From Xestospongia bergquistia (Eukaryota; Porifera; Demospongiae; Haplosclerida; Petrosiidae), in the NCBI GenBank assembly GCA_963965975.1, contig OZ014412.1:14026849-14090848 (forward strand): DNA of 64,000 nt, read 5' to 3'. Positions 50,101 through 60,429 of this stretch are shown here, in pieces; the first letter of the stretch is position 1, and the number at the start of each line of letters is the position of its first letter. A model generated the notes under the pieces. The model ran no database searches. It had not been told where the DNA came from and saw only the letters and a list, made by a program, of their open reading frames with translations. The position numbers and the translations under genes are program-made.

Positions 50101-52400
50101 TAGGATGACATATTGCAAGCAGATTTTTATCCTAACATAAAATATTGCAAAGCATTATGAATTCTAGGACAAAATATGGCACCATAAATATTTTGTCCTA
50201 GGATAAATTTTGTGCTGTTATTTTGTTATTTTGTGCTTTTAGGTTACTTTGTTCAGTTGTTTGTTTTATAGTCTTTGAGAAGAAAGAAAAAGTTTGTACA
50301 AGGGTTAAAGCCTCTGTGATCACTAAATTGGGTTGTGAACTAAAGGCAGAGTTAATCAAATGTGACTTTGTTGTTTGTTAATTGTAAATTTACTAACAGA
50401 CCAATTGAAACAATCAACAGTCAATTGTCAGTAATTTTACAATATTACTGATAATTGTCATTGACACAGTTATAACTAAGGAAGATACAAAAGACACACA
50501 AAGATCTGTTACTTGAATTTTGAATTTGTTATAAACATCATTTATGGTTTGTGACTTCATGTGTTCCTACATGTGTTAATTCATCATATAATATAATGTT
50601 CTTAACATAAAATATATACTTAATATTAAATATGTTCATAATATGAAATATGTTGTAATGTATCTTTAATAATAATCACACTGTAAGCAAATAATGATGC
50701 CAATGACAACAGAGATGCCAGTATAAAGTTAATGTTAGGATTAATAAAAGAAGTATTTTGTAAACATTCATATATATGTCATGTTGTAAGAAGTTACTAA
50801 CAATCAGAAAAATTTATTATACAAGTCTAATTACGCTCTTAATGTAAATATCAAAGCATATTTCTACAAATAATAACAGTATCCTGGTATATTATTATGT
50901 TAATACTTCAAATGTCAAAACATTTATATTATATCAGGGAATAAACATAGTGGTGACAATGACTATAATTATAGCTAGTATTATATATGATTATAGTAGT
51001 ACAAACAATATTATGTAATAAAAATATAATTAGAGTCATTGTTAACTGATAAATTTTTTCATCAAAAATGTTAAGTCATCACTTTTATTTTAACTATTTT
51101 CATTTTAAGAATTACGCTGATATAATATGTTCAAATAAAAACATTACATGATAATAACTGAGGACATGTGCACAAAAGTCATAATATCTATGACTAGATA
51201 TTATATATAATAAAAATATATTTTACTTTTACACTAAATCCTCAGTTATATATACAAATTTCAACTATTGGAAAGTGACTTTGCAAAGCCACACATATAA
51301 TAATAAACTATATATAGTAACTGCTTCTAATCTGCTGTCCATGTTGACTATAACTGTGTGTGAAAATGACATTGCTTGAACCACAATAAAAATAGTTGTT
51401 TTAATGATTCATTTCACTTATCTGAACAAATCCACTATCTGTACACTTATAAAGAATATCATAAACAAAAATTTTGGATAACTCAAGATGTACTGTACAT
51501 AAATGGAGTGTCTAAAGTAATAACACTGACAAATAATAAGACCATATGTGACCAAAATACAAAGATGGTATGTAACACAAATAAACTTCAAGTGAGTGCT
51601 TGCACATAAATGGTTGCATTGTGGCCCACTTGAATACAAATCACTAAATTTAATATATGAGATGTTTAATATTTGGTCTTATGGTTACCAAATTCCATGA
51701 CATCTTGTTCAAGATGAACATGTAGCAGTTGTTTTAATGCAAGCACTTGTTTGAAATTAGTTTGCACATAGGTACCATTTTCCTATTTTTAGTCACAAGT
51801 CTCAGTTGTATGTTTAATAATAATTTATGAAATGTTCATTCATTTTATACATGAAGTTTGGCATATGTAATGATAGTACCATACAATATATCTGGTTGTG
51901 CAATGCTATGTTAATGATTTTGGAAATGATATATTCTATAACTTATTGTAGTTAATTGCTATTAATACATTACCATAATGAATGATATGAACTGGAGTTT
52001 GAAGAAAACTTCTTACGTAAACTTATTCAAGTCACTAACAATAAAAATTCTATTACCAAAATTTTTCAAAGTAAAATAACAGCATAATTAGTATTTCAAG
52101 TAATAAACCATATCCTCGTATATTAATTTTGTTTAGTGCACCCACGAATGTACTTCCAAAATTGTCATGGTGACGTAACTTTCGTTTCTACAGCATATCC
52201 TTAAGATTTTTGCACTAAATGATAGCACGTGATGAGCTCTGTAAATATAATATTTAAATATTGCCTGATGATGTTTTGTATTTGCCAACCTAATTTTGTG
52301 CATATTGTAAAATTTTACACGATTATGACGTCATAAATTAATTTCCTTCACCTCTTCCTGGAGTTCACATGATCAACTTCTTTGAGTCTATCTTTCTATC
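47111..52400. other. AT-rich DNA with a low-copy interspersed repeat
   Basis: No gene is supported, although missing 5' exons of the Roco gene should lie on the minus strand here or beyond. Diverged copies of one repeat occur at about 47575-47900, 48150-48420, 50690-51010 and 51990-52150, sharing ATCCTGGTATATT, TATTATACAAGTCTAATTA and TTATTCAAGTCACTAACAAT. The last bases of the window (63970-64000, ATCACAACAGAGATGCCAG) start another copy. Confidence 0.5.
48564..48642. repeat. 33-bp perfect inverted repeat (foldback)
   Basis: The left arm 48564-48596 and right arm 48610-48642 are exact reverse complements (for example GCACTGTATATTACAGACAC against GTGTCTGTAATATACAGTGC), separated by a 13-nt AT loop. 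No coding region overlaps it. Confidence 0.9.
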
Positions 52401-52410
52401 TCTTTATCGA

Positions 52411-52830
52411 TGTCATCAAAGTCGAAGACACAAAGGCAACGCGAGGAATCATTAGTACTAGCAAGAGAAAGTAAAATGAATGTTGTTCTAGTCAGGAGGA
52501 GTCAATAATGGAGGGTCAGTTTAGTGGAACGACCGACGAGGTAAGAACTGAACCTGAAGGACTTGCTGAATTGTTGGTGATGTCTGGTGATGCCTTAGAC
52601 ATGGAGGATGAAGACGTCGACCCATCATTTGATTTAGGCTCAAGTTTGAAGTCTGATAAGAGATCATATGATCGACAACTTTTGTGACAAATGGGTCACT
52701 CATCTTAACCATGAAGATAGAGTTTCTCTTGGCCTCCTTCTTTGCTTTCAACTTAGACCTGTACTTAGAAAGGGTGTAACAGAATCAGCAGAGTTTTCTT
52801 CATAAAAACCAGCATTAGATTCAATATCCC
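52411..52830 (+). CDS. Fragment of an unrecognised gene, possibly transposon-derived
   Basis: A start at 52411 gives a short basic peptide (MSSKSKTQRQREESLVLARE) ending at a possible GTAAAA donor. Downstream, MEGQFSGTTDEVRTEPEGLA from 52508 continues into an acidic MEDEDVDPSFD stretch. A shifted frame then reads NFCDKWVTHLNHEDRVSLGL followed by LCFQLRPVLRKGVTESAEF. The last block resembles the N-terminal part of uncharacterised transposon-associated proteins in marine invertebrates, but I cannot name the family. The frame change and the gypsy fragment beginning at about 52921 suggest a truncated gene. Confidence 0.3.
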
Positions 52831-52920
52831 TCCAAAGAGTCCAGAAATATTTTGAAAGGTACACCATTACATGCTTACTTATCTTGAAGATATACCAAAA
52901 GGCTGAGACTTAGAGATGTT

Positions 52921-54034
52921 AGGAAGAAAGTTCAAAATATATTCAGACCACCAGCCACTCAAATATTTATTCAGTGAAACCTGTCCGATACCAGTGATGG
53001 CTGTATCGAGGATTCAACGTTGGTCACTACTCCTCAGTTCTTATGAATATGAGATTGAATATTGACCAGGATCCAAAGTAGCAAATGCTGATGCTCTCAG
53101 TAGACTCCCTTTACCAGAGACCCCACCCGAGTCAAGTAAAGATGGATCGGTAGAACTACTCATTCATCAACTCTCAGAAAGTAATTGTCACTGCTAATCA
53201 AATAAAGAATTGGACAGAAAAGGATCCAATCTTATCTCGAGTTCATCATTTTGTATTACACAGATGGCCAAACATTGTTGACAATGAAGATCTCAAGCCA
53301 TACTTTAACTGTCGAGATGAACTCAGCATCGTCAAAGGGTGTGTCTTGTGGGGATCACGAGTAATCATACCTACACCTGCTCAGTCACTAGTGTTGAATC
53401 AACTACATGACACTCATCCTGGAGTCAGTCAAATGAAGAGTCTTAGTCGTTCATACGTCTGGTGACCAGATATAGACAGTGATATTGTGAAGAGAGTGAG
53501 AGGATGTAATATGTGTCAAATGAATAGACCTTCTCCTAGTAAAGCTCATCTCCACCCATGGGAGTATCCCTCTAGACCTTGGGTGTGGATACACATTGAC
53601 CATGCTGGTCCCTTCATGGGAAAAATGTTTTTAGTGGTCATAGATTTTCAGAAGAGTCACAAACTACATTATTAACTCAAGAGGATTGGTCAATAATAGA
53701 TACCACACGTCAAGGAAGACCTCAACCTAATCAGGTAGAAGTTTCAGAAGCTCAAGAAAATCGTGTGGAACCAACAGAGCCTACCCAATCAACACCTGCG
53801 TTCACCAGTTACAAGATCAAGTCGAAAACAAAAACCGCCTGAAACATTTGCTCCACCCATTCGAACTTAAAAACTTAAAAAGAGGGAAAATGTGGTAACG
53901 TAAATAAACCTATGATGTAATGTTTATATATTGTCATGTAAATTCAGTTTTGTTCAGTCTACAGTTGTTGAGTTATTGTTCTTTTAAATATATATGTTGT
54001 ATTGGCAAGCTTGGTCACTAGTAGAATTACAACA
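52921..54034 (+). mobile_element. Ty3/gypsy fragment: RNase H end, integrase part and 3' LTR
   Basis: The fragment is nearly identical to the 3' half of the larger element downstream. It starts within RNase H, has the ANADALSRLP linker, the integrase zinc-binding part (MKRVRGCNMCQMNRP) and HIDHAGPFMG. It then jumps from the first catalytic-aspartate region straight to the 3' noncoding part (deletion equivalent to about 62750-63355). The LTR is 53891-54034. A TGA at 53063-53065 is shared with the other copies. It is inactive. Confidence 0.8.
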
Positions 54035-54164
54035 TAGTTACCTTGTATGATTGGTATTATAATATCAAAAAAGGCTCTATTTTGCATTTTCCTTTTGAAA
54101 TTATTTCCCAAAATGTAACATCCCAAAAATCTGGAAGAAATGATTTCAAGAAAACACTTTTCGG
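54035..54164 (-). pseudogene. Duplicated piggyBac fragment with the same gypsy insertion junction
   Basis: Starting with TAGTT right after the LTR, this 130-bp segment is almost identical to 63794-63923. On the minus strand it encodes the same piggyBac piece (RAFFDIIIPIIQGNY). Similarity stops at ...CTTTTCGG in both places. Confidence 0.75.
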
Positions 54165-54505
54165 ACCACGCCTATTTAATTAACATAAAACCACAGGAAT
54201 TATGTGAGAGCAAGTAAAAAATGGTTGTTTATTGAGGAAGAAGACAAGTATATATACGCTTGAATTTCACTCTTCTCAAGTAGATGAGTTGCTTTAGGCT
54301 GTCTACCAGAACGATGTGTTTGTTGTTCTGACCTATTAGACCATTACTTTGGATACTTGAAAGCGCCTGCTGTCCATAGCAACGTGTAAAGGTTAGTAGT
54401 TTTGTACGTTCTTTTACTTATATAATGAAATGAATATGTGATAAATGAAGAACTATGATTGATGAGTATCTGTTAGGTGTGATATTTTCTAAAACACTCC
54501 TGTGG
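54165..54505. other. Probable 3' end region of the piggyBac element, noncoding
   Basis: No ORF. A TTAATTAA stretch at about 54176 could mark the outer end of the piggyBac copy whose coding part lies upstream on the minus strand, but no matching terminal repeat was identified. Confidence 0.3.
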
Positions 54506-55543
54506 TCACAACGCTGGATTCTCTGGACAAGTCTGACAGACAAACAATGTTAGGTCGTGTTCTTCACTTTTATCACTACAGACAACACAATCTCTCCTCT
54601 TTGTTCTCTTTTCCAAGTAATGAACACCCTTTGGATTCTTGGTAGCAGTAGCAGAGACTGATGGTGTGACAGAAAGTGATACTTCTCTCTCTTCAAGTAA
54701 TGGTTCAACAAGACATTGAATAAAGATAAGACATTCTGTGTGTGTTACCTTTGTTAGTGTCTTGATATAATTATAATATATACATTCACAACAACCACTT
54801 CTAGCATTTAAAAGAATACTTTTTTCCACTATCTTATGGGCTTGTATAAAAAGAGTAATATGCCATTAACTGGTCAAGCTTGTCTCCAAGTATATAATAA
54901 TTGTACTCATGTATGTCCAGTAGTTTCTCTTTTGTAGAATCTGTTGACCTTATATTGATATAGAATATTAAACCATTATTGTACATATTATCATTATAAT
55001 AATTACATAGAGTTACCATTGTCATTTTACCTGGGTTGTATTTCTATCATCTTGTTATTGTATTTTGTTGAACACATTAGAATTGTTCTCTTATCTTGCC
55101 ATGCTAAAGCCATCATATTACCACATATGTAGCTTTCAGTTGTACTCTTTGGTATTTTTTATTTTCTTTTGATTTCTACAGGCAATCCTCGTTTGTTTGA
55201 TAAAACAGTACCTAATTCCCATTTGTTCCGATGTGTCAGGTAGAAGAGGACTAGTGTAAAATTGATCAGTGTAAAGATCATAGCCTTTGTCCCTGAGATG
55301 ATCTGTCAAGGTTGTAACAAATTTGACTGTATATGATGCTTCAGGATTGTCAATTAGGTTAGTATCCATTCTGTAGTATAAATGTAAGTTGTGCATGTAA
55401 CCTGTTTTACTATTGGACAGAACATAATATCCTTTTAGTCCCGATGGGTTCAGTTTTCCTTTCAAATACTGACGAAATGTTACTATTCCCTTGAATGAAA
55501 TGACAGATTCATCTACAGCAATTTGTCTGTCTGGATTATAGTT
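54506..55543 (-). pseudogene. piggyBac transposase, C-terminal two thirds, relic
   Basis: The minus strand reads NPDRQIAVDESVISFKG at the insertion edge, then YYVLSNSKTGYMHNLHLYYR, TVKFVTTLTDHLRDKGYDLY then TDQFYTSPLL, MALAWQDKRTILMCSTKYNN, ILGDKLDQLMAYYSF and a C-terminal cysteine cluster (RRDCVVCSD...LFVCQTCPENPAL). These carry the three expected aspartates (VDES, YTDQF, KLDQL). GT/AG-like introns or frame breaks separate them. The 5' part lies at 63794-63963, on the other side of the gypsy composite, which inserted inside the coding sequence at GNY/NPD. Confidence 0.75.
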
Positions 55544-55700
55544 TGCGGTAACTTAAATAACCCTACGATGTAATGTTTATATAAATGTTCTGGAACTGCA
55601 CTATATATTGTCATGTAAATTCAGTTTTGTTCAGTTGTTGAGTTATTGTTCTTTTATATATGTTGTATTGGTAAGCTGGGTCACTAGTAGAATTACAACA
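55544..55700 (+). repeat. LTR 1 of composite
   Basis: Starts TGCGGTAAC (TGTGGTAAC in the others) and ends TTACAACA. It is about 11 bp shorter than the other two because of small deletions. Confidence 0.9.
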
Positions 55701-55701
55701 T

Positions 55702-55717
55702 ATTTGGCAACGAGAGG
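55702..55717 (+). other. Probable tRNA primer binding site
   Basis: ATTTGGCAACGAGAGG lies one base after the LTR. The second internal copy has TTTGGCGACGAGAGG at the same place. The TGGCGACGAG form is usual next to LTRs in this gypsy group. Confidence 0.6.
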
Positions 55718-55725
55718 TAAAAGAG

Positions 55726-56530
55726 ATGGCAGCGCTTATCAGTGGACTATTGGAACCATTCGACCTGTCAAAGTACAATGTTACAAGATATATACAACAT
55801 TTCAAACTATTCATGAAGGCCAATGACATCCCAGAGGAAAGGAAGAAGTCAGTCTTTCTCACAGCCATTGGCTACGACTCATACGAAATTCTGGCAAACA
55901 TTTTCGAGAAACTGGAGCAAGAGACTCTCGAGACACTCGAAGCTGAACTAGAGAAGCATTTCAACTCCAAGTCTTCAGTTATAGCAGAGCGGTACAAATT
56001 TGGTCGACACCAGAAAGAGTCAGAAAGTATACCAGATTTCGTTCCAGGCTTACGTAAGTTGGCAGCACACTGCAACGATGCCATCTAACGATGCCACTGA
56101 AGGCATCGTTAGATGAAACTCTTCGTGACAAATTCGTGTGTGGTCTACAGCACGAATATATCAGAAGTCGTCTACTTACAGAGGAAGATAATCTTATCTT
56201 TGATCGATCAGTTGAGATAGCTACAGGATTAGAAGGTGCCAAGAAGCAATGCAGCAAGAAACTAAGAAAGAAGAAGACCATCGCACTACAAGACGACATA
56301 ATACATTCAACCCAAGGTCATCCACCATTGTATGTTTTTGTTGTGCAGGTCCGCACGTGGCGTGGGCATCCGGTTCATCAAAGAAAAATGCCCAATTGCG
56401 GCAACACTTTTCACATCTCTAAGGTGTGTCGGAGCCTTACCACAAAGTCTCAGAAGTCTAAAGGAAGACCAGCAAAGGGCCTGGAATCTGTAAACAAGGA
56501 GGAATCATCACCTCTGGAAGAACTCACTCC
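55726..56530 (+). pseudogene. Gag of internal copy 1, frameshifted
   Basis: Starts MAALISGLLEPFDLSKYN and continues through a capsid-like helical region (VFLTAIGYDSYEILANIF, ERYKFGRHQKESESIPDF). At 56082-56115 a 14-bp perfect hairpin has been created, and it moves the frame and adds a stop. The capsid C-terminal part follows in another frame, and a CCHC zinc knuckle survives as CPNCGNTFHISKVC (about 56390-56435). The knuckle should bind element RNA. The copy cannot make intact Gag. Confidence 0.75.
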
Positions 56531-56559
56531 AGAAGAATCTAATAATTTATTTATGATTT

Positions 56560-59293
56560 ATTCTTTTTCCTCTAGGTCTGATCCAATCAAGCTAGCCATG
56601 GAAGTAAACGGTCACAAGTTAGACATTGAGTTGGACACAGGTGCTTCAGTCTCCGTCATTAGTGAAGACACGTTCAATTCAGGGCTGTCCTCCTCAGTTC
56701 AGCTCCGCCCTAGTAATCCATCTCTCACTTCGTATTCAGGGCCCTTGTAAGAAGTGCTAGGAAATGCAAACGTCAAGGTTAAATACCAGACACAAACAGT
56801 CACACTTCCAATTTTTGTAATCAAGGGCAAAGGCGTGAGTTTGTTCGGTTGTAACTAGCTGAAGAGGATCAAACTGGACTGGCAGATTGTCAAAAGCTTT
56901 CGTATCAACTCACCATTGGATGAAGTCATTGAGAAATATTCTCGTCTTTTCAGATCCGAGCAAGGGAAGTTGAAGGGTATGGAAGCCAAAATCTGTGTCC
57001 CCAGCAATGCTCAACCTCGTTATTTTAAACCTCACCCAGTCCCCTACTCGTTACGTGACAAGGTAGATCGAGAACTAGAAAGTCTACTTAAAGCTGGAGT
57101 TATCTCACCAGTTCAATTTTCTGATTGGGCTACCTCAATTGTACCAGTTGTCAAGTCAGATGGGAGTATACGTATTTGTGGAGATTATAAGGTGACAGTC
57201 TATGCAGTCTCCAAACTAGAAGAGTATCCTCTTCCCTGTGTGGAAGATCTATTTGCAGCCCTTTCTGGAGGAAAGGTATTCTCTAAACTAGACCTTTCTC
57301 ATGCTTATCAACAAATTGTACTAGAAGAGGATTCCAAAAAGTTTACTATCATTAACACTCAGAAGGGTTTATTTCAGTTCGAACGACTTCCTTTTGGTAT
57401 CTCTTCCGCCCCTGCCATTTTTCAACGAACAATAGAGAGTTTGTTGCAAGGGTTACCAGGGGTGGTTGCATATATTGATGACATTTTAGTAACCGGAAAA
57501 AGCCAACAGGAGCACCTTGAGAACCTGACAAGTGTACTGAATTGTTTAGAAGAGGCTGGAGTAACATTGAAGAGACACAAATGTACATTCGCTGCACCGT
57601 CAGTTGAATACATAGGTCACGTTATCGATCAAGAGGGTTTGCATCCATCAGAGGAGAAAGTCAGAGCAACTAAACAAGCCCCACGTCCTCCAAATGTGAC
57701 AGAATTAAAGTCATTTTTAGGTTTGCTCAATTATTACTCTAAATTCTTGCCTCACTTATCTACTCTTTTGCTCCACTGTATCATTTACTTAGGAAAGATG
57801 GAAACTGGTCCAGTAAGAAGTTGCAAGAAGATGCATTTAATAAAGCCAAGCAGTTGCTTCAATCATCCACACTCCTCATGCATTATGATTGTCAGAAGGA
57901 GATCATACTTTTGTGTGATGCTTCACAGAATGGCTTAGGAGCAGTTTTAGCTCATAAGATGGATGACGGATCAGAGAAACCAATTGCATTCATTTCTAGA
58001 ACTCTCTTACCAGCTGAGAAGAAGAACTCGCAACTAGAAAAAGAAGGCCTAGCAATTTTTTTTCGCTGTGAAGAAACTACACCAATACTTATCAGGAAGA
58101 AAGTTCAAAATATATTCAGACCACCAACCAATCAAATATTTATTCAGTGAAACCTGTCCGATACCAGTGATGGCTGTATCGAGGATTCAACGTTGGTCAC
58201 TACTTCTCAGTTCTTATGAATATGAGATTGAATATTGACCAGGATCCAAAGTAGCAAATGCTGATGCTCTCAGTAGACTCCCTTTACCAGAGACCACACC
58301 CGAGTCAAGTAAAGATGGATCGGTAGAACTACTCATTCATCAACTCTCAGAAGTAATTGTCACTTCTAATCAAATAAAGAATTGGACAGAAAAGGATCCA
58401 ATCTTATCTCTATTTTTTTTGTTTTGTATTATACAGATGGCCAAACATTGTTGACAATGAAGATCTCAAGCCATATCTTAACCGTCGAGATGAACTCAGC
58501 ATCGTCAAACGGTGTGTCTTGTGGGGATCATGAATAATCATACCTCCACCTGGTAAGTCACTGGTGTTGAATCAACTACATGATACTCATCTTGGAGTCA
58601 GTCAAACGAAGAGCCTTAGTCGTTCATATGTCTGGTGGCTAGATATAGACAGTGATATTATGAAGAGAGTGAGAGGATGTAATATGTGTCAAATGAATAA
58701 ACCTTCTCCTAGTAAAGTTTCTCTCCACCCATGGGAGTATCCCTCTAGACCTTGGGCGCGGATACACATTGACCATGCTGGTCCCTTCATGGGCAAATTG
58801 TTTTTTAGTGGTCAGAGACGCTCATTCCAAATGGATTGATGTTGAAATAGTGAACTCTACTTCTGCCGTGAGCACCATTATTAAACTTTGTTAATTATTT
58901 GCTACACACGGCATACCAGAACAGTTGATGTCAGATAACGGATCAGGTTTTCGAAGCGAGGACTTCAAGCAATTCACAACTCAGAATGGTATTAAACACA
59001 TATTCACATCACCCTACCATCCCTCCTCCAATGGACTTGCTGAAAGGGCAGTTCAAACTTTCAAGAGTACAGTTGTTAAAATGGATGGTCCAATTGATGT
59101 ACGTTTATCTAGATTTTTACTTCAGTATAGGGTAACATCCCAGACTACTACTGGACTTTCCCCGTCTCAACTCCTAATGGGGAGGAAGATAAGAACATCT
59201 TTAGATGCACTACATCCTATTATGTCAGAAGATGTCGAGAAGAAACAGGAGAAACTCATCTCTGGCAAGGAACCTCGAAAGTTTAAACTTTAA
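56560..59293 (+). pseudogene. Pol of internal copy 1: protease, RT, RNase H, integrase
   Basis: The aspartic protease has DTGASVSVIS (about 56635). RT (ORF 56916-57938) has the conserved blocks CGDYKVTVYAVSKLEEYPLP, FSKLDLSHAYQQI, LPFGISSAPAIFQR and an intact YIDD. RNase H has [12 protein letters not shown]. Integrase has the zinc-binding H/H and CNMC, HIDHAGPF, and DNGSGF...SSNGLAERAVQ. Defects seen are TAG where NWLK should be (about 56855), a frameshift after the RT near 57770, TGA at 58236-58238, a TGA at 58530, a frameshift in the integrase core, and a deletion joining the integrase end to the 3' tail near 59290. Confidence 0.8.
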
Positions 59294-59478
59294 GTTTAAA
59301 GGAAGACCTCAACCTAATCAGGTAGAAGTTTCAGAAGCTCAAGAAGATCGTATGGAACCAACAGAGCCTACTCAATTAACACATGAAAATCGAACACCGT
59401 AGTGCGTTCACCAGTTACAAGATCACGTCGAAAACAAAAACCACCTGAAACATTTGCTCCACTCATTCGAACTTAAAA

Positions 59479-59497
59479 AACTTAAAAAGGGGGAAAA
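59479..59497 (+). other. Polypurine tract before the middle LTR
   Basis: AAACTTAAAAAGGGGGAAAA directly precedes TGTGGTAAC. The equivalent lies at about 63605-63625 before the last LTR. Confidence 0.65.
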
Positions 59498-59665
59498 TGT
59501 GGTAACTTAAATAAACCTATGATGTAATGTTTATATAAATGTTCTGGAACTGCACTATATATTGTCATGTAAATTCAGTTTTGTTCAGTCTACAGTTGTT
59601 GAGTTATTGTTCTTTTAAATATATATGTTGTATTGGTAAGCTCGGTCACTAGTAGAATTACAACA
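59498..59665 (+). repeat. LTR 2 of composite (shared)
   Basis: 168 bp, TG...CA. It serves as 3' LTR of internal copy 1 and 5' LTR of internal copy 2. No target duplication surrounds it. Confidence 0.9.
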
Positions 59666-59690
59666 TATTTGGCGACGAGAGGTAAAAGAG

Positions 59691-60425
59691 ATGGCAGCGC
59701 TTATCAGTGGACTATTGGAACTGTTCGACCCGTCAAAATATATACAACATTTCGAACAATTCGTGAAGGCCAATGACATCCCAGAGGAGAGGAAGAAGTC
59801 AGTCTTTCTCACAGCCATTGGCTACGACTCATACGAAGTTCTGGCAAACTTTTTCAAAAAACCGGAGCAAGAGACTCTCAAGACACTCAAAGCTGAACTA
59901 GAGAAGCATTTCAACTCCAAGTCTTCGGTTATAGCAGAGCGGTACAAATTTGGTTGTCGACACCAGAAAGAGTCGGAAAGTATAGCAGATTTTGCTGCAG
60001 GCTTATGTAAGTTTGCAGCACGCTGCAACTTAAAGAAGGCATTGTTAGATGAAGCTCTTCGTAACAAATTCATGTGTGGTCTACAGCATGAATGTAGCAA
60101 AAGTCGTCTACTTACAGAGGAAGATAATCTTACCTTCAATCGATCAGTCGAGATAGCTACAGGATTAGAAGGTGCCAAGAAGCATGCTCACTTAATGCAG
60201 CAAGAAATTAAGAAAGAAGAAGACAATACGATACATTCAACCCAAGGTCATCCACTATTGTATGTTTTCATTGTTGAGGTCTGCACGCGGAGCAGGCGTG
60301 CTGGTTCATCAAAGAATAATGCCACAACTGCGGCAAGACTGGCGACATGTTTAAGGTGTGTGAGAGCCCTACCACAAAGTCTCAGAAGTCTAAAGGAAGA
60401 GCAGCAAAGGGCCTGGACTCTGTAA
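59691..60425 (+). pseudogene. Gag of internal copy 2
   Basis: Starts MAALISGLLELFDPSKYIQH and stays open through the whole capsid-like region (244 codons), including ALLDEALRNKFMCGLQHE. A frameshift before the zinc knuckle puts it into the next frame, as CHNCGKTGDMFKVC, where the usual histidine is Asp. This is the better preserved gag, but its knuckle is probably non-functional. Confidence 0.75.
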
Positions 60426-60429
60426 ACAA

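Noticed and set aside
55611-55868. Minus-strand ORF over LTR and gag
   Set aside because: Antisense shadow of the LTR and gag start; repeated at 59615-59818 because the sequence is duplicated.
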